Assembly (NCBI GenBank): GCA_030428695.1
Contig: JAUIEM010000099.1
Span: forward strand, 1-26,133
Direction: 5' to 3'
DNA: 26,133 nucleotides
Origin: a bacterium
Lineage (GTDB): Bacteria > Planctomycetota > J058 > JAJDCP01
Part shown: piece after piece, positions 15,457-22,048 of the stretch
How the letters are laid out: every line of letters begins with the position of its first letter
How positions within the stretch are numbered: the first letter of the stretch is position 1
Made by a program: the position numbers and the translations under genes
The notes under the pieces: model-generated
Database searches by the model: none
What the model was told of the DNA's origin: nothing
What the model saw: only the letters and a program-made list of their open reading frames with translations

Positions 15457-16689
15457 ATGCGTTGGCTCGCCCGTCTGGTGTCGACCTACCGCGCCGCCTT
15501 CGCCGGCCTGCCGCGCCCGATCTGGTTGCTCGCCCTGCTCGCGCTGGTCAACCGGGCCGGCTCGATGGTCATCCCCTTCGTCGCGCTCTACCTCTCGACC
15601 CAGCTCGGCTACTCCAAGGAGGAGGTCGGCTTCTTCCTCGCCGCTTTCGGCTTCGGCGGCCTGACCGGCTCGGCCCTGGGCGGACCCCTGACCGACCGCA
15701 TCGGCGCGGCCCGCGTCGGCGCCCTGTCGCTGTTCGCGATGGGAGCGCTGTTCGCGCTCTTCGGCCAGCTGAGCGGGACCGTGGCGATCGTCGCCTGTCT
15801 GTTCGGCATCGCGCTGTGCGCCCAGGCCTTCCGGCCCGCGGTCGGGACGCTGACCGCGGAGGTGTGCCCGGCCGAGCTGCGCACCCGCGCCTTCGCCCTG
15901 ACGCGCCTCGCGGTCAACCTCGGCATGGCGATCGGGCCGGCGGCCGGCGGCTTCCTCGCCGTCTACAGCTACCAGTGGCTGTTCTGGATCGACTGCCTGA
16001 CCTGCGTCGCGGCCGGCGTCCTGATGCTCCTCTGGTTCACCGGCCGCCGCGCCACCGCGCCGGTCCCGAGCGCCCGCCTGCCGGGCCAGAAGGGGGTCCC
16101 GCCCTGGCGGGACGAGGTGTTCCTGTGCGTGTGCCTGCTGACCTTCCTCAGCGCGATGATCTTCTTCCAGACGTTCTCGACCCTGCCGCTCTTCCTCGAG
16201 GAGGTCTGGGGCTGGGCGGAGAGCGACTTCGGGCTGCTGTTCGCGATCAACCCGGTGCTGATCGTGCTGTTCGAGATGGTCCTGATCCACCGCCTCACCC
16301 GGCCGAACCCGCTGCGCTTCGTCGGGCTGGCGGGGGTGCTGCTCGGCGTCGGTTTCGCGCTCTTCCCCCTCGGCAGCGGCTTCGCGTGGGGGACCCTGTG
16401 CATCGTGATCCTGACCTGGGGGGAGATGCTCGAGCTGCCGCTGTTGATGGGCTTCGTCGCCAACCGCGCCCAGACCGCGACCCGCGGCCGCTACATGGCC
16501 GGGATCGCGCTGACCTTCTCGCTGGCGATGATCTGCGCGCCGGTGCTCGGCACGCAGATCGCCGAGCGCTTCGACTTCGCGACCCTGTACGGGGCCTGCG
16601 CCGTCCTCGGCGTGGCGGTCTGCATCGCCTACCAGCTCGTCGCCCGGGAGGTGGATGAGGAGCTGGCCGCGAGCGAGGCGCCGGACTGA
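15457..16689 (+). CDS. MFS transporter
   Basis: The protein is 410 residues with about 12 hydrophobic segments, typical of the major facilitator superfamily. The loop after the second segment, GGPLTDRIGAARVGAL, is the MFS motif A. A long basic loop (RRATAPVPSARLPGQKG) falls in the middle, between helices 6 and 7, as expected. The first helices (LVNRAGSMVIPFVALYL) resemble the multidrug/sugar efflux branch, but substrate and direction cannot be told. The ATG at 15457 follows AGGGAG (15446-15451) by five bases. A longer in-frame reading from 15358 has no ribosome site and adds non-membrane residues. The downstream riboswitch controls the next gene and not this one, so a vitamin link is not implied. 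Confidence 0.9.
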   Translation: MRWLARLVSTYRAAFAGLPRPIWLLALLALVNRAGSMVIPFVALYLSTQLGYSKEEVGFFLAAFGFGGLTGSALGGPLTDRIGAARVGALSLFAMGALFALFGQLSGTVAIVACLFGIALCAQAFRPAVGTLTAEVCPAELRTRAFALTRLAVNLGMAIGPAAGGFLAVYSYQWLFWIDCLTCVAAGVLMLLWFTGRRATAPVPSARLPGQKGVPPWRDEVFLCVCLLTFLSAMIFFQTFSTLPLFLEEVWGWAESDFGLLFAINPVLIVLFEMVLIHRLTRPNPLRFVGLAGVLLGVGFALFPLGSGFAWGTLCIVILTWGEMLELPLLMGFVANRAQTATRGRYMAGIALTFSLAMICAPVLGTQIAERFDFATLYGACAVLGVAVCIAYQLVAREVDEELAASEAPD

Positions 16690-16721
16690 GGAATTCCCGG
16701 GCGCGCGCTCTCCCTCCCTGG

Positions 16722-16727
16722 TAGACT
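16722..16727 (+). promoter_or_regulatory. Candidate -10 element for the riboswitch transcript
   Basis: TAGACT lies just upstream of the structured leader; a start near 16734 would place the riboswitch at the RNA 5' end. The same hexamer occurs at 18346 and TAGAAT at 7253. No clear -35 is seen. Confidence 0.4.
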
Positions 16728-16733
16728 CGCCCC

Positions 16734-16890
16734 CTCACGGGCTCCATCGAAGGATGGAAACGGGAAGCCGGTGCGAATCCGGCGCGGACCCGCCGCTGTG
16801 ATCGGGGACGAAAGCGACACGTAGCCACCCGCTGTCGGGGAAGGCGTCGCCGGTAGGACGAACCGAGAGCCAGAAGACCGGCCCGTGTTG
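16734..16890 (+). ncRNA. Cobalamin (adenosylcobalamin-type) riboswitch
   Basis: The leader contains the hallmarks of the B12 riboswitch aptamer. These are a 5' hairpin (CCATC/GGATGG around 16750), the core block GGGAAGCCGGTGCGAATCC (16762-16780) running into CGGACCCGCCGCTGTGA, and a B12 box AGCCAGAAGACCGGCC at 16868-16883. It lies 80-90 bases upstream of a lipoprotein gene on the same strand. Binding of a cobalamin should lower expression of that gene, as is usual for this class. The boundaries are approximate. Confidence 0.93.
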
Positions 16891-16902
16891 CAGTGGAGGT
16901 TG

Positions 16903-16951
16903 CCGGAAGGGGTTTCCGGAAGCTCCGCCGCAGCGACGCCAGGGGCGTCGC
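16903..16951 (+). promoter_or_regulatory. Riboswitch expression-platform hairpins
   Basis: Two stems lie between the B12 box and the start codon: CCGGAA/TTCCGG (16903-16919), and the stronger GCGACGCC/GGCGTCGC with a three-base loop (16933-16951). The second ends 5 bases before GAGGAG (16957-16962). No T run follows, so control of translation start is more likely than an intrinsic terminator. This is inference from base pairing by eye. Confidence 0.5.
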
Positions 16952-16969
16952 GACACGAGGAGTCTACCT

Positions 16970-18331
16970 ATGATGCGCACCCGCGCGGCAGCCCTGGGCT
17001 GCCTGTGGGCGGTGCTGATCGTCGCGGGATGCAGCCGCAGCGACAGCGACCGCTCGAACCCGACCGTCGGCACCGTCGAGCTCGACGCCGCCACCAACTT
17101 CGAGGCCGGCCTGGATCTGCAGGACCTGGTCGTCGCCTGTCCGAGCGAGCGGCTCTACACCCTCGAGTTCGATTTCGCCGGCCACGCCTTCGTCAAGACC
17201 TTCGGGATCGCCTTCGACGGCACCCTGAGCACCCTGTTCAACGCCGACCTCAGCGCGGCGCTCGGCGGCAACCTCGCCAACGACCTGTCCGTGTTCTCCG
17301 ACTCGAACGCCGTGTTGGTCGCCCAGGCGCCCTTCGGCGGCAACGGCGAGGAGGCCCTGTACGCCTTCGATCCCCGCTCCGCGAGCCCCTCGACGAGCTT
17401 CCGCGACGTCAGCGCCGACTCGCTGAGCGCGCCCTTCGTCGACATGGCCGGCGACACGATGACGCTGCTGTCCGAGGCGGGCGACACCCTCGACACCGTG
17501 ACGATCTCCTTCCTCGAAGACGCGGTCGCCTACGGCGCGCGGCTGTTCGCGGTCAGCTCCAACGTGCAGTTCTCGGCCGGCCCGACCGTGCGTCAGCCGG
17601 GCACCATCCTGGTCTACGGCTACGACCGCTCGAGCAACACCATCCTGAGCAACGAGGGCGTGATCTTCACGGGCAAGTCCGGCACCACCGCCTCGGGCGT
17701 CTACAACCCGGTCAAGCTCGAGGTTGCGACGGTCTCGGGCCGCGACGTGCTGATCGTCACCAGCGCCGGCAGCTTCAGCGGCGACGGCACGGTCGAGATC
17801 ATCGACCTGAGCAGCTTCGAGACCATCGCCTCGCTGGCGGTGTCCGGGGCGCCTCTCAGCAACATCGCGGTCGACGAGGCGGGCGGCTTCATCTACCTCG
17901 GTGACGGCCTGACCAGCGTGATCCACGCACTCCAGCTCAGCTTCCCCCGCGGCAGCGCGAGCCTGAGTGCGGTCGCGGGCAGCCCCTTCGACCTGCCCGA
18001 CGGCCTCGGGGGCACCGGCTCCTTCGTCGGCGGCCTCGAGGTCTCCGACGACGGCACGCGGCTGGCGGCGGTCAACTTCATGGGCAACGAGCTGACGGTG
18101 TTCTCGTTGACCGGGGGCGTCCCGACCGCGATCGTGTCGGAGTCGCTGCAGCACGACACCGGCCTGCCGGGCAGCACCACCCAGCGCAGCGTCGCCCTCG
18201 GCATGCGCTGTGGCGTCGCCGGCATCGACTACAGCGGGCCGGACGTCTACCTCGGCGTGATCGACCTCGACCCGTCGGCGCAGACCGTCAGCGGCGTCGG
18301 CTCGGGCCTCGACGCGGCCTTCGCGTACTGA
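16970..18331 (+). CDS. Riboswitch-controlled beta-propeller-like lipoprotein (BtuG-like candidate)
   Basis: The protein is 453 residues, with GAGGAG (16957-16962) seven bases before the first of two adjacent ATGs. The signal peptide ends in a clean lipobox, VAGC with C21, followed by Ser, which favours the outer membrane. The mature part is beta-rich with blade-like repeats: LYTLEFDFAGHAFVKTFGI, VLVAQAPFGG-EALYAFDP, GRDVLIVTSAGSFSGDGTVEIIDLSSFE, NIAVDEAGGFIYLGDGLTSVIHAL, and VGGLEVSDDGTRLAAVNFMGNELTVF. These alternate an observation phrase with a value phrase, as in YncE/lactonase-type propellers. A cobalamin riboswitch precedes it directly. In Bacteroides, BtuG is a surface lipoprotein with a seven-bladed propeller that binds B12 tightly and works with the BtuB receptor. 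The same architecture and regulation make a B12-capture role plausible, although no btuB, btuF or btuCD lies in this window. Sequence homology to BtuG was not tested. Confidence 0.85.
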   Translation: MMRTRAAALGCLWAVLIVAGCSRSDSDRSNPTVGTVELDAATNFEAGLDLQDLVVACPSERLYTLEFDFAGHAFVKTFGIAFDGTLSTLFNADLSAALGGNLANDLSVFSDSNAVLVAQAPFGGNGEEALYAFDPRSASPSTSFRDVSADSLSAPFVDMAGDTMTLLSEAGDTLDTVTISFLEDAVAYGARLFAVSSNVQFSAGPTVRQPGTILVYGYDRSSNTILSNEGVIFTGKSGTTASGVYNPVKLEVATVSGRDVLIVTSAGSFSGDGTVEIIDLSSFETIASLAVSGAPLSNIAVDEAGGFIYLGDGLTSVIHALQLSFPRGSASLSAVAGSPFDLPDGLGGTGSFVGGLEVSDDGTRLAAVNFMGNELTVFSLTGGVPTAIVSESLQHDTGLPGSTTQRSVALGMRCGVAGIDYSGPDVYLGVIDLDPSAQTVSGVGSGLDAAFAY

Positions 18332-18345
18332 TCGCGCAGGTCGTG

Positions 18346-18351
18346 TAGACT
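18346..18351 (+). promoter_or_regulatory. Candidate -10 element for the small membrane protein
   Basis: TAGACT, identical to the element at 16722, lies 18 bases before the start codon. The predicted transcript would begin near the ribosome site, so the leader would be very short. No -35 was recognised. Confidence 0.3.
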
Positions 18352-18369
18352 GCTTGGGGGAGGACGGAC

Positions 18370-18561
18370 ATGGGGAAGAAGAAGGCGCGCCGGAAGAAGA
18401 AGCCGGAGGGCCGGCCCCCCGAGCGGAGAAAGCTCCCCCGCTGGCAGGTCGTCCTGCTGGTGCTGTTCGGCCTCGCCATCCTGTCGCTGACCATCGGCCT
18501 CGCCCTCGCGGAGATGCAGCGCATGGCCGAGACCGACACGACGCCAGTGCTGCCGCCGTAG
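18370..18561 (+). CDS. Small single-pass membrane protein
   Basis: The protein is 63 residues. A strong ribosome site (GGGGGAGG, 18356-18363) lies six bases before the ATG, which is the main reason to accept it. The first ~24 residues are very basic (MGKKKARRKKKPEGRPPERR), then one hydrophobic helix (WQVVLLVLFGLAILSLTIGLALA), then a short tail ending in TTPVLPP. By the positive-inside rule the basic end is cytoplasmic. No family was recognised. It lies 38 bases after the propeller lipoprotein and could be co-transcribed with it or use its own promoter. A CG-rich inverted repeat (GGCCG/CGGCC near 18590) follows the stop and might end the transcript. Confidence 0.65.
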   Translation: MGKKKARRKKKPEGRPPERRKLPRWQVVLLVLFGLAILSLTIGLALAEMQRMAETDTTPVLPP

Positions 18562-18721
18562 CGGGCCGGAAAGGAACAAGGAGCAGAGGCCGCAGCGGCC
18601 GAACATCGCCTCCGCGAGGTACCCCTCCCCTACACGTTTGTTCTCAACTGCTCGAATCTTCTGTAGGCAAGGTTTACTCCCGCCCGTTGATCTTGGACAG
18701 AACGTACGCTGAGATCAGTCT

Positions 18722-18781
18722 TTTCCCTCACCTCCGCGCCTCTGTCCCTCTGCGCCTCTGCGTTAAGACTCTTTATCCTGC
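18722..18781. repeat. Relic of a dispersed CGCCTCTG-type intergenic repeat
   Basis: CGCCTCTG occurs at 18737-18744 and 18753-18760 within CTCTGCGCCTCTGCGTTAA-like text. The minus strand reads as LNAEAQRDRGAEVRE, a phrase that I recall as a common spurious translation of intergenic repeats in many phyla. It is not a gene. Confidence 0.5.
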
Positions 18782-19015
18782 CTTCGTCACACCCCGATGA
18801 CAATCGACAACCCGAAAGCAAGCAACAGTCCTTCCTCTGCCTCTTCTTGTCTCTTCCTGGATCCTGGTTCCCTGGTTTCCTTATAGATTCTTTCTTGTCT
18901 TCGCCTTCTTCTTCCTCTTCATCTACGCTCCCCTTCCAGTTCCCGCTCCGGGCCCCAAGACCGCTCCCTCTCCCTTTTTGAGATTCTGCTGGACAGGGAG
19001 CATCCTCCGCGGGAA

Positions 19016-19033
19016 GATAACCGAACGATCGTT
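19016..19033 (+). promoter_or_regulatory. tetR promoter/operator
   Basis: AACGATCGTT (19024-19033) is a perfect palindrome 21 bases before the regulator's ATG, directly downstream of a possible -10 GATAAC (19016-19021). It shares its core with the longer palindrome at 19733-19752. Autorepression by the TetR protein is the simplest reading. Confidence 0.55.
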
Positions 19034-19054
19034 TTCCAACCTGAGGACCACGCG

Positions 19055-19690
19055 ATGCCCCGCCCCCCGACTCCCGGCCTGCGCGACCGCATGCTCGACG
19101 CGGCGGAGAGTCTGTTCGTCCAGCGCGGCTTCCACGGCGTCAGCGTGCGCGACATCGCCCGCGCCGCCGAGACCCCGGTCAGCAACCTGTACGCCCACTT
19201 CGGGAACAAGCAGACGATCTTCTCGACCCTGCTCGAGCGCTACGAGGCGGCCTACTTCGACGTCGACACGCCGATGGCCCGCGTGTTCGCGAGCTTCCGC
19301 CTGCCGGAGTCGATCGTCGAGATCGGCTTCGCGATCGGCGAGACCGTCTCCGCCTTCGCCTCCTACCTCAAGCTGATCTACGTCGACGTCGTCGAGTTCG
19401 ACGGCGTGCACATCGGCCGCCTGTTCGCGACCATGCGCAGCCGCTACGAAGAGAAGCTCGGCCCCTACCTGCGGAAGCTGCAGGAGGAAGGGAAGCTCGC
19501 CGCTGGCGACCCGACCCTGGCGCTGATGACCATCAGCCTGAGCTACTTCAACTACTTCACCGTCGAGAAGCTGTTCGGCGTGCGCCGCCACTTCGGCGTC
19601 GACGACGACGAGGCGGTGCGCGCGATGGGCCGGCTGTTCGAGTCCGGCCTGATGGCTCCCCTTCCGCAGATGGCCCCGATCCAGGAGTAG
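19055..19690 (+). CDS. TetR-family transcriptional regulator
   Basis: The protein is 211 residues. The N-terminal TetR helix-turn-helix is intact: RDRMLDAAESLFVQRGFHGVSVRDIARAAETPVSNLYAHFGNKQTIF (~10-56), with the usual YAHFGNK turn. The remaining ~150 residues are the helical ligand and dimer domain, which has no diagnostic motif. GAGGA lies seven bases before the ATG. The stop (TAG, 19688-19690) is inside the spacer between the next gene's ribosome site and its ATG. Palindromes containing AACGATCGTT or its extended form lie upstream of this gene and at the start of the next, so it probably represses itself and the lipid/PHA operon. An acyl-CoA or fatty acid is a reasonable guess for the ligand, from the genes it precedes. 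Confidence 0.9.
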   Translation: MPRPPTPGLRDRMLDAAESLFVQRGFHGVSVRDIARAAETPVSNLYAHFGNKQTIFSTLLERYEAAYFDVDTPMARVFASFRLPESIVEIGFAIGETVSAFASYLKLIYVDVVEFDGVHIGRLFATMRSRYEEKLGPYLRKLQEEGKLAAGDPTLALMTISLSYFNYFTVEKLFGVRRHFGVDDDEAVRAMGRLFESGLMAPLPQMAPIQE

Positions 19691-19693
19691 ACG

Positions 19694-20560
19694 ATGCCCG
19701 CTGTCCGAGAACGCTGCACCCACGCCAAGTTTATAAACGATCGATCGTTTATTGATGTCGACGGCCTGCGCCTGTCCTACATCTCCGCCGGCCCGGCGCA
19801 TCCCGCCCCGGTGCTGCTGCTGCTGCCCGGTCTCGGCCGCGGCGCCGACCTCTACGCCCGGCTGCTGCCCGGCCTGGCCCGCGGCTTCCGGGTGCTCGCC
19901 GTCGACAACCGCGGCGCCGGGCACAGCGACGCGCCCGAGGGACCCTACACCGTCGCGCAGCTGGCGGAAGACGCCCGCGCCCTGCTCGATACCCTCAGCG
20001 TCGAGCGGGCGCACGTGCTCGGCTGCTCCCTCGGCGGCATGCTCGCCCTCGAGCTCGCCGCCAGCCATCCCGAGCGCGTCGCCCGGCTGGTGCTGCTGTC
20101 GACCACCCCCGGCGGCCAGCTCGCCGTGCCCCTCAGCCCGGAGACCTGGCAGCGCCTGCTCGCCCCCCGGGGTCGTAACGCCGCCGAGCAGCTGCTCGAC
20201 AAGATGCGCCTCGCCCTCGCCCCGGAGTTCTGCGCCCGCCGCCCCCGCGCCCTCGCCGCCCGGGTCGCGCGCCGCCTCGCCCTGCAGCCGCCGGCCCACG
20301 CCTGGCTCGCCCAGGCGACCGCCGGGGCGCAGTTCGCGATCGGCGACCGGCTCGCGGGCATCGCGGCGCCGACCCTGCTGCTCAGCGGCGACCGCGACCG
20401 CATCGTGCCGCTGGAGAACAGCCGCCGCCTCGCCGCGCGGCTGCCCGACGCGCGGCTGCGCGTGTTCCGCGGCGCGGGCCACTACCTTACCCTGGAGAGG
20501 CCGCGCGCGGTGCTGCGCGCGACCGTCGAGTTCCTGGAGGAAGACCCGTGCGCGCGCTGA
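19694..20560 (+). CDS. Alpha/beta hydrolase
   Basis: The protein is 288 residues in the alpha/beta hydrolase superfamily. The oxyanion region is LLLLPGLGRGADLY, the nucleophile elbow GCSLGG (S112), the acid lies in GDRDRIVP (D235 likely), and the His is in GAGHYLTLERP (H263). The triad is complete and no signal peptide is present, so it is cytoplasmic. Members of this type include carboxylesterases, enol-lactonases and intracellular PHA or lipid hydrolases; the substrate is not readable. The ATG at 19694 has AGGAG (19683-19687) six bases upstream, overlapping the tetR end. Oddly, a 20-bp perfect palindrome falls inside codons 14-20, and no other in-frame start would keep the first beta strand. 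The stop overlaps the next gene's start by 13 bases. Confidence 0.85.
   Translation: MPAVRERCTHAKFINDRSFIDVDGLRLSYISAGPAHPAPVLLLLPGLGRGADLYARLLPGLARGFRVLAVDNRGAGHSDAPEGPYTVAQLAEDARALLDTLSVERAHVLGCSLGGMLALELAASHPERVARLVLLSTTPGGQLAVPLSPETWQRLLAPRGRNAAEQLLDKMRLALAPEFCARRPRALAARVARRLALQPPAHAWLAQATAGAQFAIGDRLAGIAAPTLLLSGDRDRIVPLENSRRLAARLPDARLRVFRGAGHYLTLERPRAVLRATVEFLEEDPCAR
19733..19752. promoter_or_regulatory. TetR-type operator inside the hydrolase gene start
   Basis: ATAAACGATCGATCGTTTAT is a perfect 20-bp palindrome. It contains two overlapping registers of the AACGATCG half-pattern seen upstream of tetR. A -10-like TATAAA (19732-19737) overlaps its left edge. It lies within codons 14-20 of the hydrolase reading frame. 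Confidence 0.7.
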
Positions 20561-21870
20561 TCCTGCTCACCCTCGCCCTGCCCATCCTGGCCGACGGCCC
20601 GGACATCGAGCTGCAACGCACCCTGGAAGGCGCCGACTGCTGGCCCTGGGAGCGCATCGAGTGCTGGGCCCACGAGGGCGAGCACTTCGAGCAGGAGGCC
20701 TTCCTGCCCGCGACCCGGCACCTGCCGGCGAGCATCTTCGGCGTCGGCATCCCCGAGGCCTTCGGCGATACGCGGGAGCCGCACTCCCGGAACTTCCTCC
20801 TGCACTACGCGCAGGGCTGGGAAGACGCGCGCCACAAGACCCCGGTGCTGCTGGTCCACGGCTGCCAGTCCGACGCGACGCGCTCCTGGGCCTCGACCTG
20901 GTTCGACGGCCGGCCCGGGCTGATGCAGTTCCTCAGCGAGCACGGCTTCGCGGTCTTCGCGCTGACGATGCCCTGCGGCCAGGGCGACCTGTACTTCCAG
21001 ACGGAGCACATCGCCGGCGCCCTCGAGGTGATCAAGGAGCGCACCGGCGCCCGCACGGTCGACGTGCTCGCCCACTCCGCCGGCGGCATCAGCGCCCGCA
21101 TGTACCTGACCGGCGTGCGCAAGCGCTGGGGCACGAAGTACCAGAAGGACATCCGGAAGCTGCTGTTCGTCGCGACGCCGCACCGCGGGCTCGACTTCAT
21201 CTTCCGTCACCCGATCGCCTTCGTGCGCTTCGCCGCCTACGGCATGCCCGCGCCCTGGACCTGGTACGCGCCGATGGGCGAGGTCGAGTCCCACAGCATC
21301 TACGCCGACGCCTACCGCATGCAGCAGCAGCTGCTCGGGGACCTCAGCGACGTGCACCCGCTCAACGAGACCGAGGTCGACTGGTACTCGACCTGGCACG
21401 GTGGCGCGGGCTACGTCAGCCGCGGCCACGGGCTGAAGGACGCGATCGCCCTCGGGGACGACCACATCGCGACGGTACGCGCGGCGCGCTTCCCGAAGAA
21501 GACCGAGGTCTACGTCCTCGCCGGGACCCACAACGAGCTCGAGTACTACGAGCTCGGCACGCAACGGCTCGTGATCGAGCCGGGGGAGTACGACGGGCCG
21601 TCCGACGGCATCTGCTTCCTCGCCTCGGCCACCGATCCGGAGGGCTTCCGGGCCGCGCGGGCGAACCTGCGCGACACCCGGATCCTGCCCCTCAACCACG
21701 TCGCGTTGCTGTTCGACGCCGACGCCCAGACCTATATCGCTGAAACCTTCGCCGGAGGATCCCTCGATGAAGAAGACCGCATCGCCCGTGATTGGACCCG
21801 CCCTGATGGAGCTGCCGAAGATCCGGAAGCTGTGGGAGGAAACGGTACGGTGGTGGGCCCTCGAGACTGA
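20548..21870 (+). CDS. Secreted triacylglycerol lipase-like hydrolase
   Basis: The protein is 440 residues. The GTG at 20548 has GGAGGA six bases upstream and overlaps the previous gene's end by 13 bases. A signal peptide (MRALILLTLALPILA, then DGP) predicts export. The lipase core shows LLVHGCQSDATRSW (oxyanion region), VDVLAHSAGGISARMYL with S177 as nucleophile, and the following LLFVATPHRGLD, all typical of bacterial lipases. A candidate catalytic His is in LNHVALLFDADAQTYI. Cys residues near the N-terminus (C31, C39) and around C106/C143 could form disulphides outside the cytoplasm. The last ~35 residues (from GGSLDEEDRIARD) are charged and run 104 bases into the next gene, so the original C-terminus may have been shorter. 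Context suggests that it feeds fatty acids to the acyl-CoA synthetase. Confidence 0.85.
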   Translation: MRALILLTLALPILADGPDIELQRTLEGADCWPWERIECWAHEGEHFEQEAFLPATRHLPASIFGVGIPEAFGDTREPHSRNFLLHYAQGWEDARHKTPVLLVHGCQSDATRSWASTWFDGRPGLMQFLSEHGFAVFALTMPCGQGDLYFQTEHIAGALEVIKERTGARTVDVLAHSAGGISARMYLTGVRKRWGTKYQKDIRKLLFVATPHRGLDFIFRHPIAFVRFAAYGMPAPWTWYAPMGEVESHSIYADAYRMQQQLLGDLSDVHPLNETEVDWYSTWHGGAGYVSRGHGLKDAIALGDDHIATVRAARFPKKTEVYVLAGTHNELEYYELGTQRLVIEPGEYDGPSDGICFLASATDPEGFRAARANLRDTRILPLNHVALLFDADAQTYIAETFAGGSLDEEDRIARDWTRPDGAAEDPEAVGGNGTVVGPRD

Positions 21871-22048
21871 GGTCGTGCGCCGCCGCCGCGCCCAGCTCGG
21901 CGCGATGAGCGACGCCGTCGGCCTGTTCCCGCCCAGCGCCCTCCTGCGCCCGGGCTTCGAGCTGTTCGACGCCGCGCAGGACGCCTGCCTGGCGACCGCC
22001 ACCGCCTTCGGCAGCGCGCTGCTCGGAGCGGATGCAGAGGAAGACTGA
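21767..22048 (+). CDS. Small phasin/PhaE-like protein (by context)
   Basis: The protein is 93 residues. GGAGGA (21754-21759) lies seven bases before the ATG, although the start is 104 bases inside the lipase frame. It is helical with an amphipathic first half (LMELPKIRKLWEETVRWWALETEVVRRRRAQL) and an Ala-rich second half, and has no signal peptide. The stop shares one base with the start of the PHA synthase gene (TGATG). Class III synthases need a partner subunit, PhaE, usually ~330 residues, and PHA granules carry small helical phasins. A protein of this size directly before phaC could be a reduced PhaE or a phasin. There is no sequence motif that proves either, so the call rests on position and composition. 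Confidence 0.65.
   Translation: MKKTASPVIGPALMELPKIRKLWEETVRWWALETEVVRRRRAQLGAMSDAVGLFPPSALLRPGFELFDAAQDACLATATAFGSALLGADAEED

Larger units (their letters stand above)
18562..19054. other. Low-GC, pyrimidine-rich non-coding gap
   Basis: This roughly 490-base stretch is clearly lower in G+C than the rest of the window. No convincing gene is present on either strand. It contains a CGCCTCTG-type repeat relic, a long C/T-rich tract on the plus strand (~18828-18945, with CTTCTTCTTCCTCTTC-like text), and, at its 3' end, the promoter and operator region of the TetR gene. Confidence 0.6.

Noticed and set aside
16890..16970. Intrinsic terminator in the riboswitch expression platform
   Set aside because: The hairpins are strong but no T run follows either stem. 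Translational control fits better.
18354..18821. Other small open frames in the region after the propeller lipoprotein
   Set aside because: They either overlap the 63-residue gene in another frame or read through the dispersed repeat relic, and none has a ribosome site.
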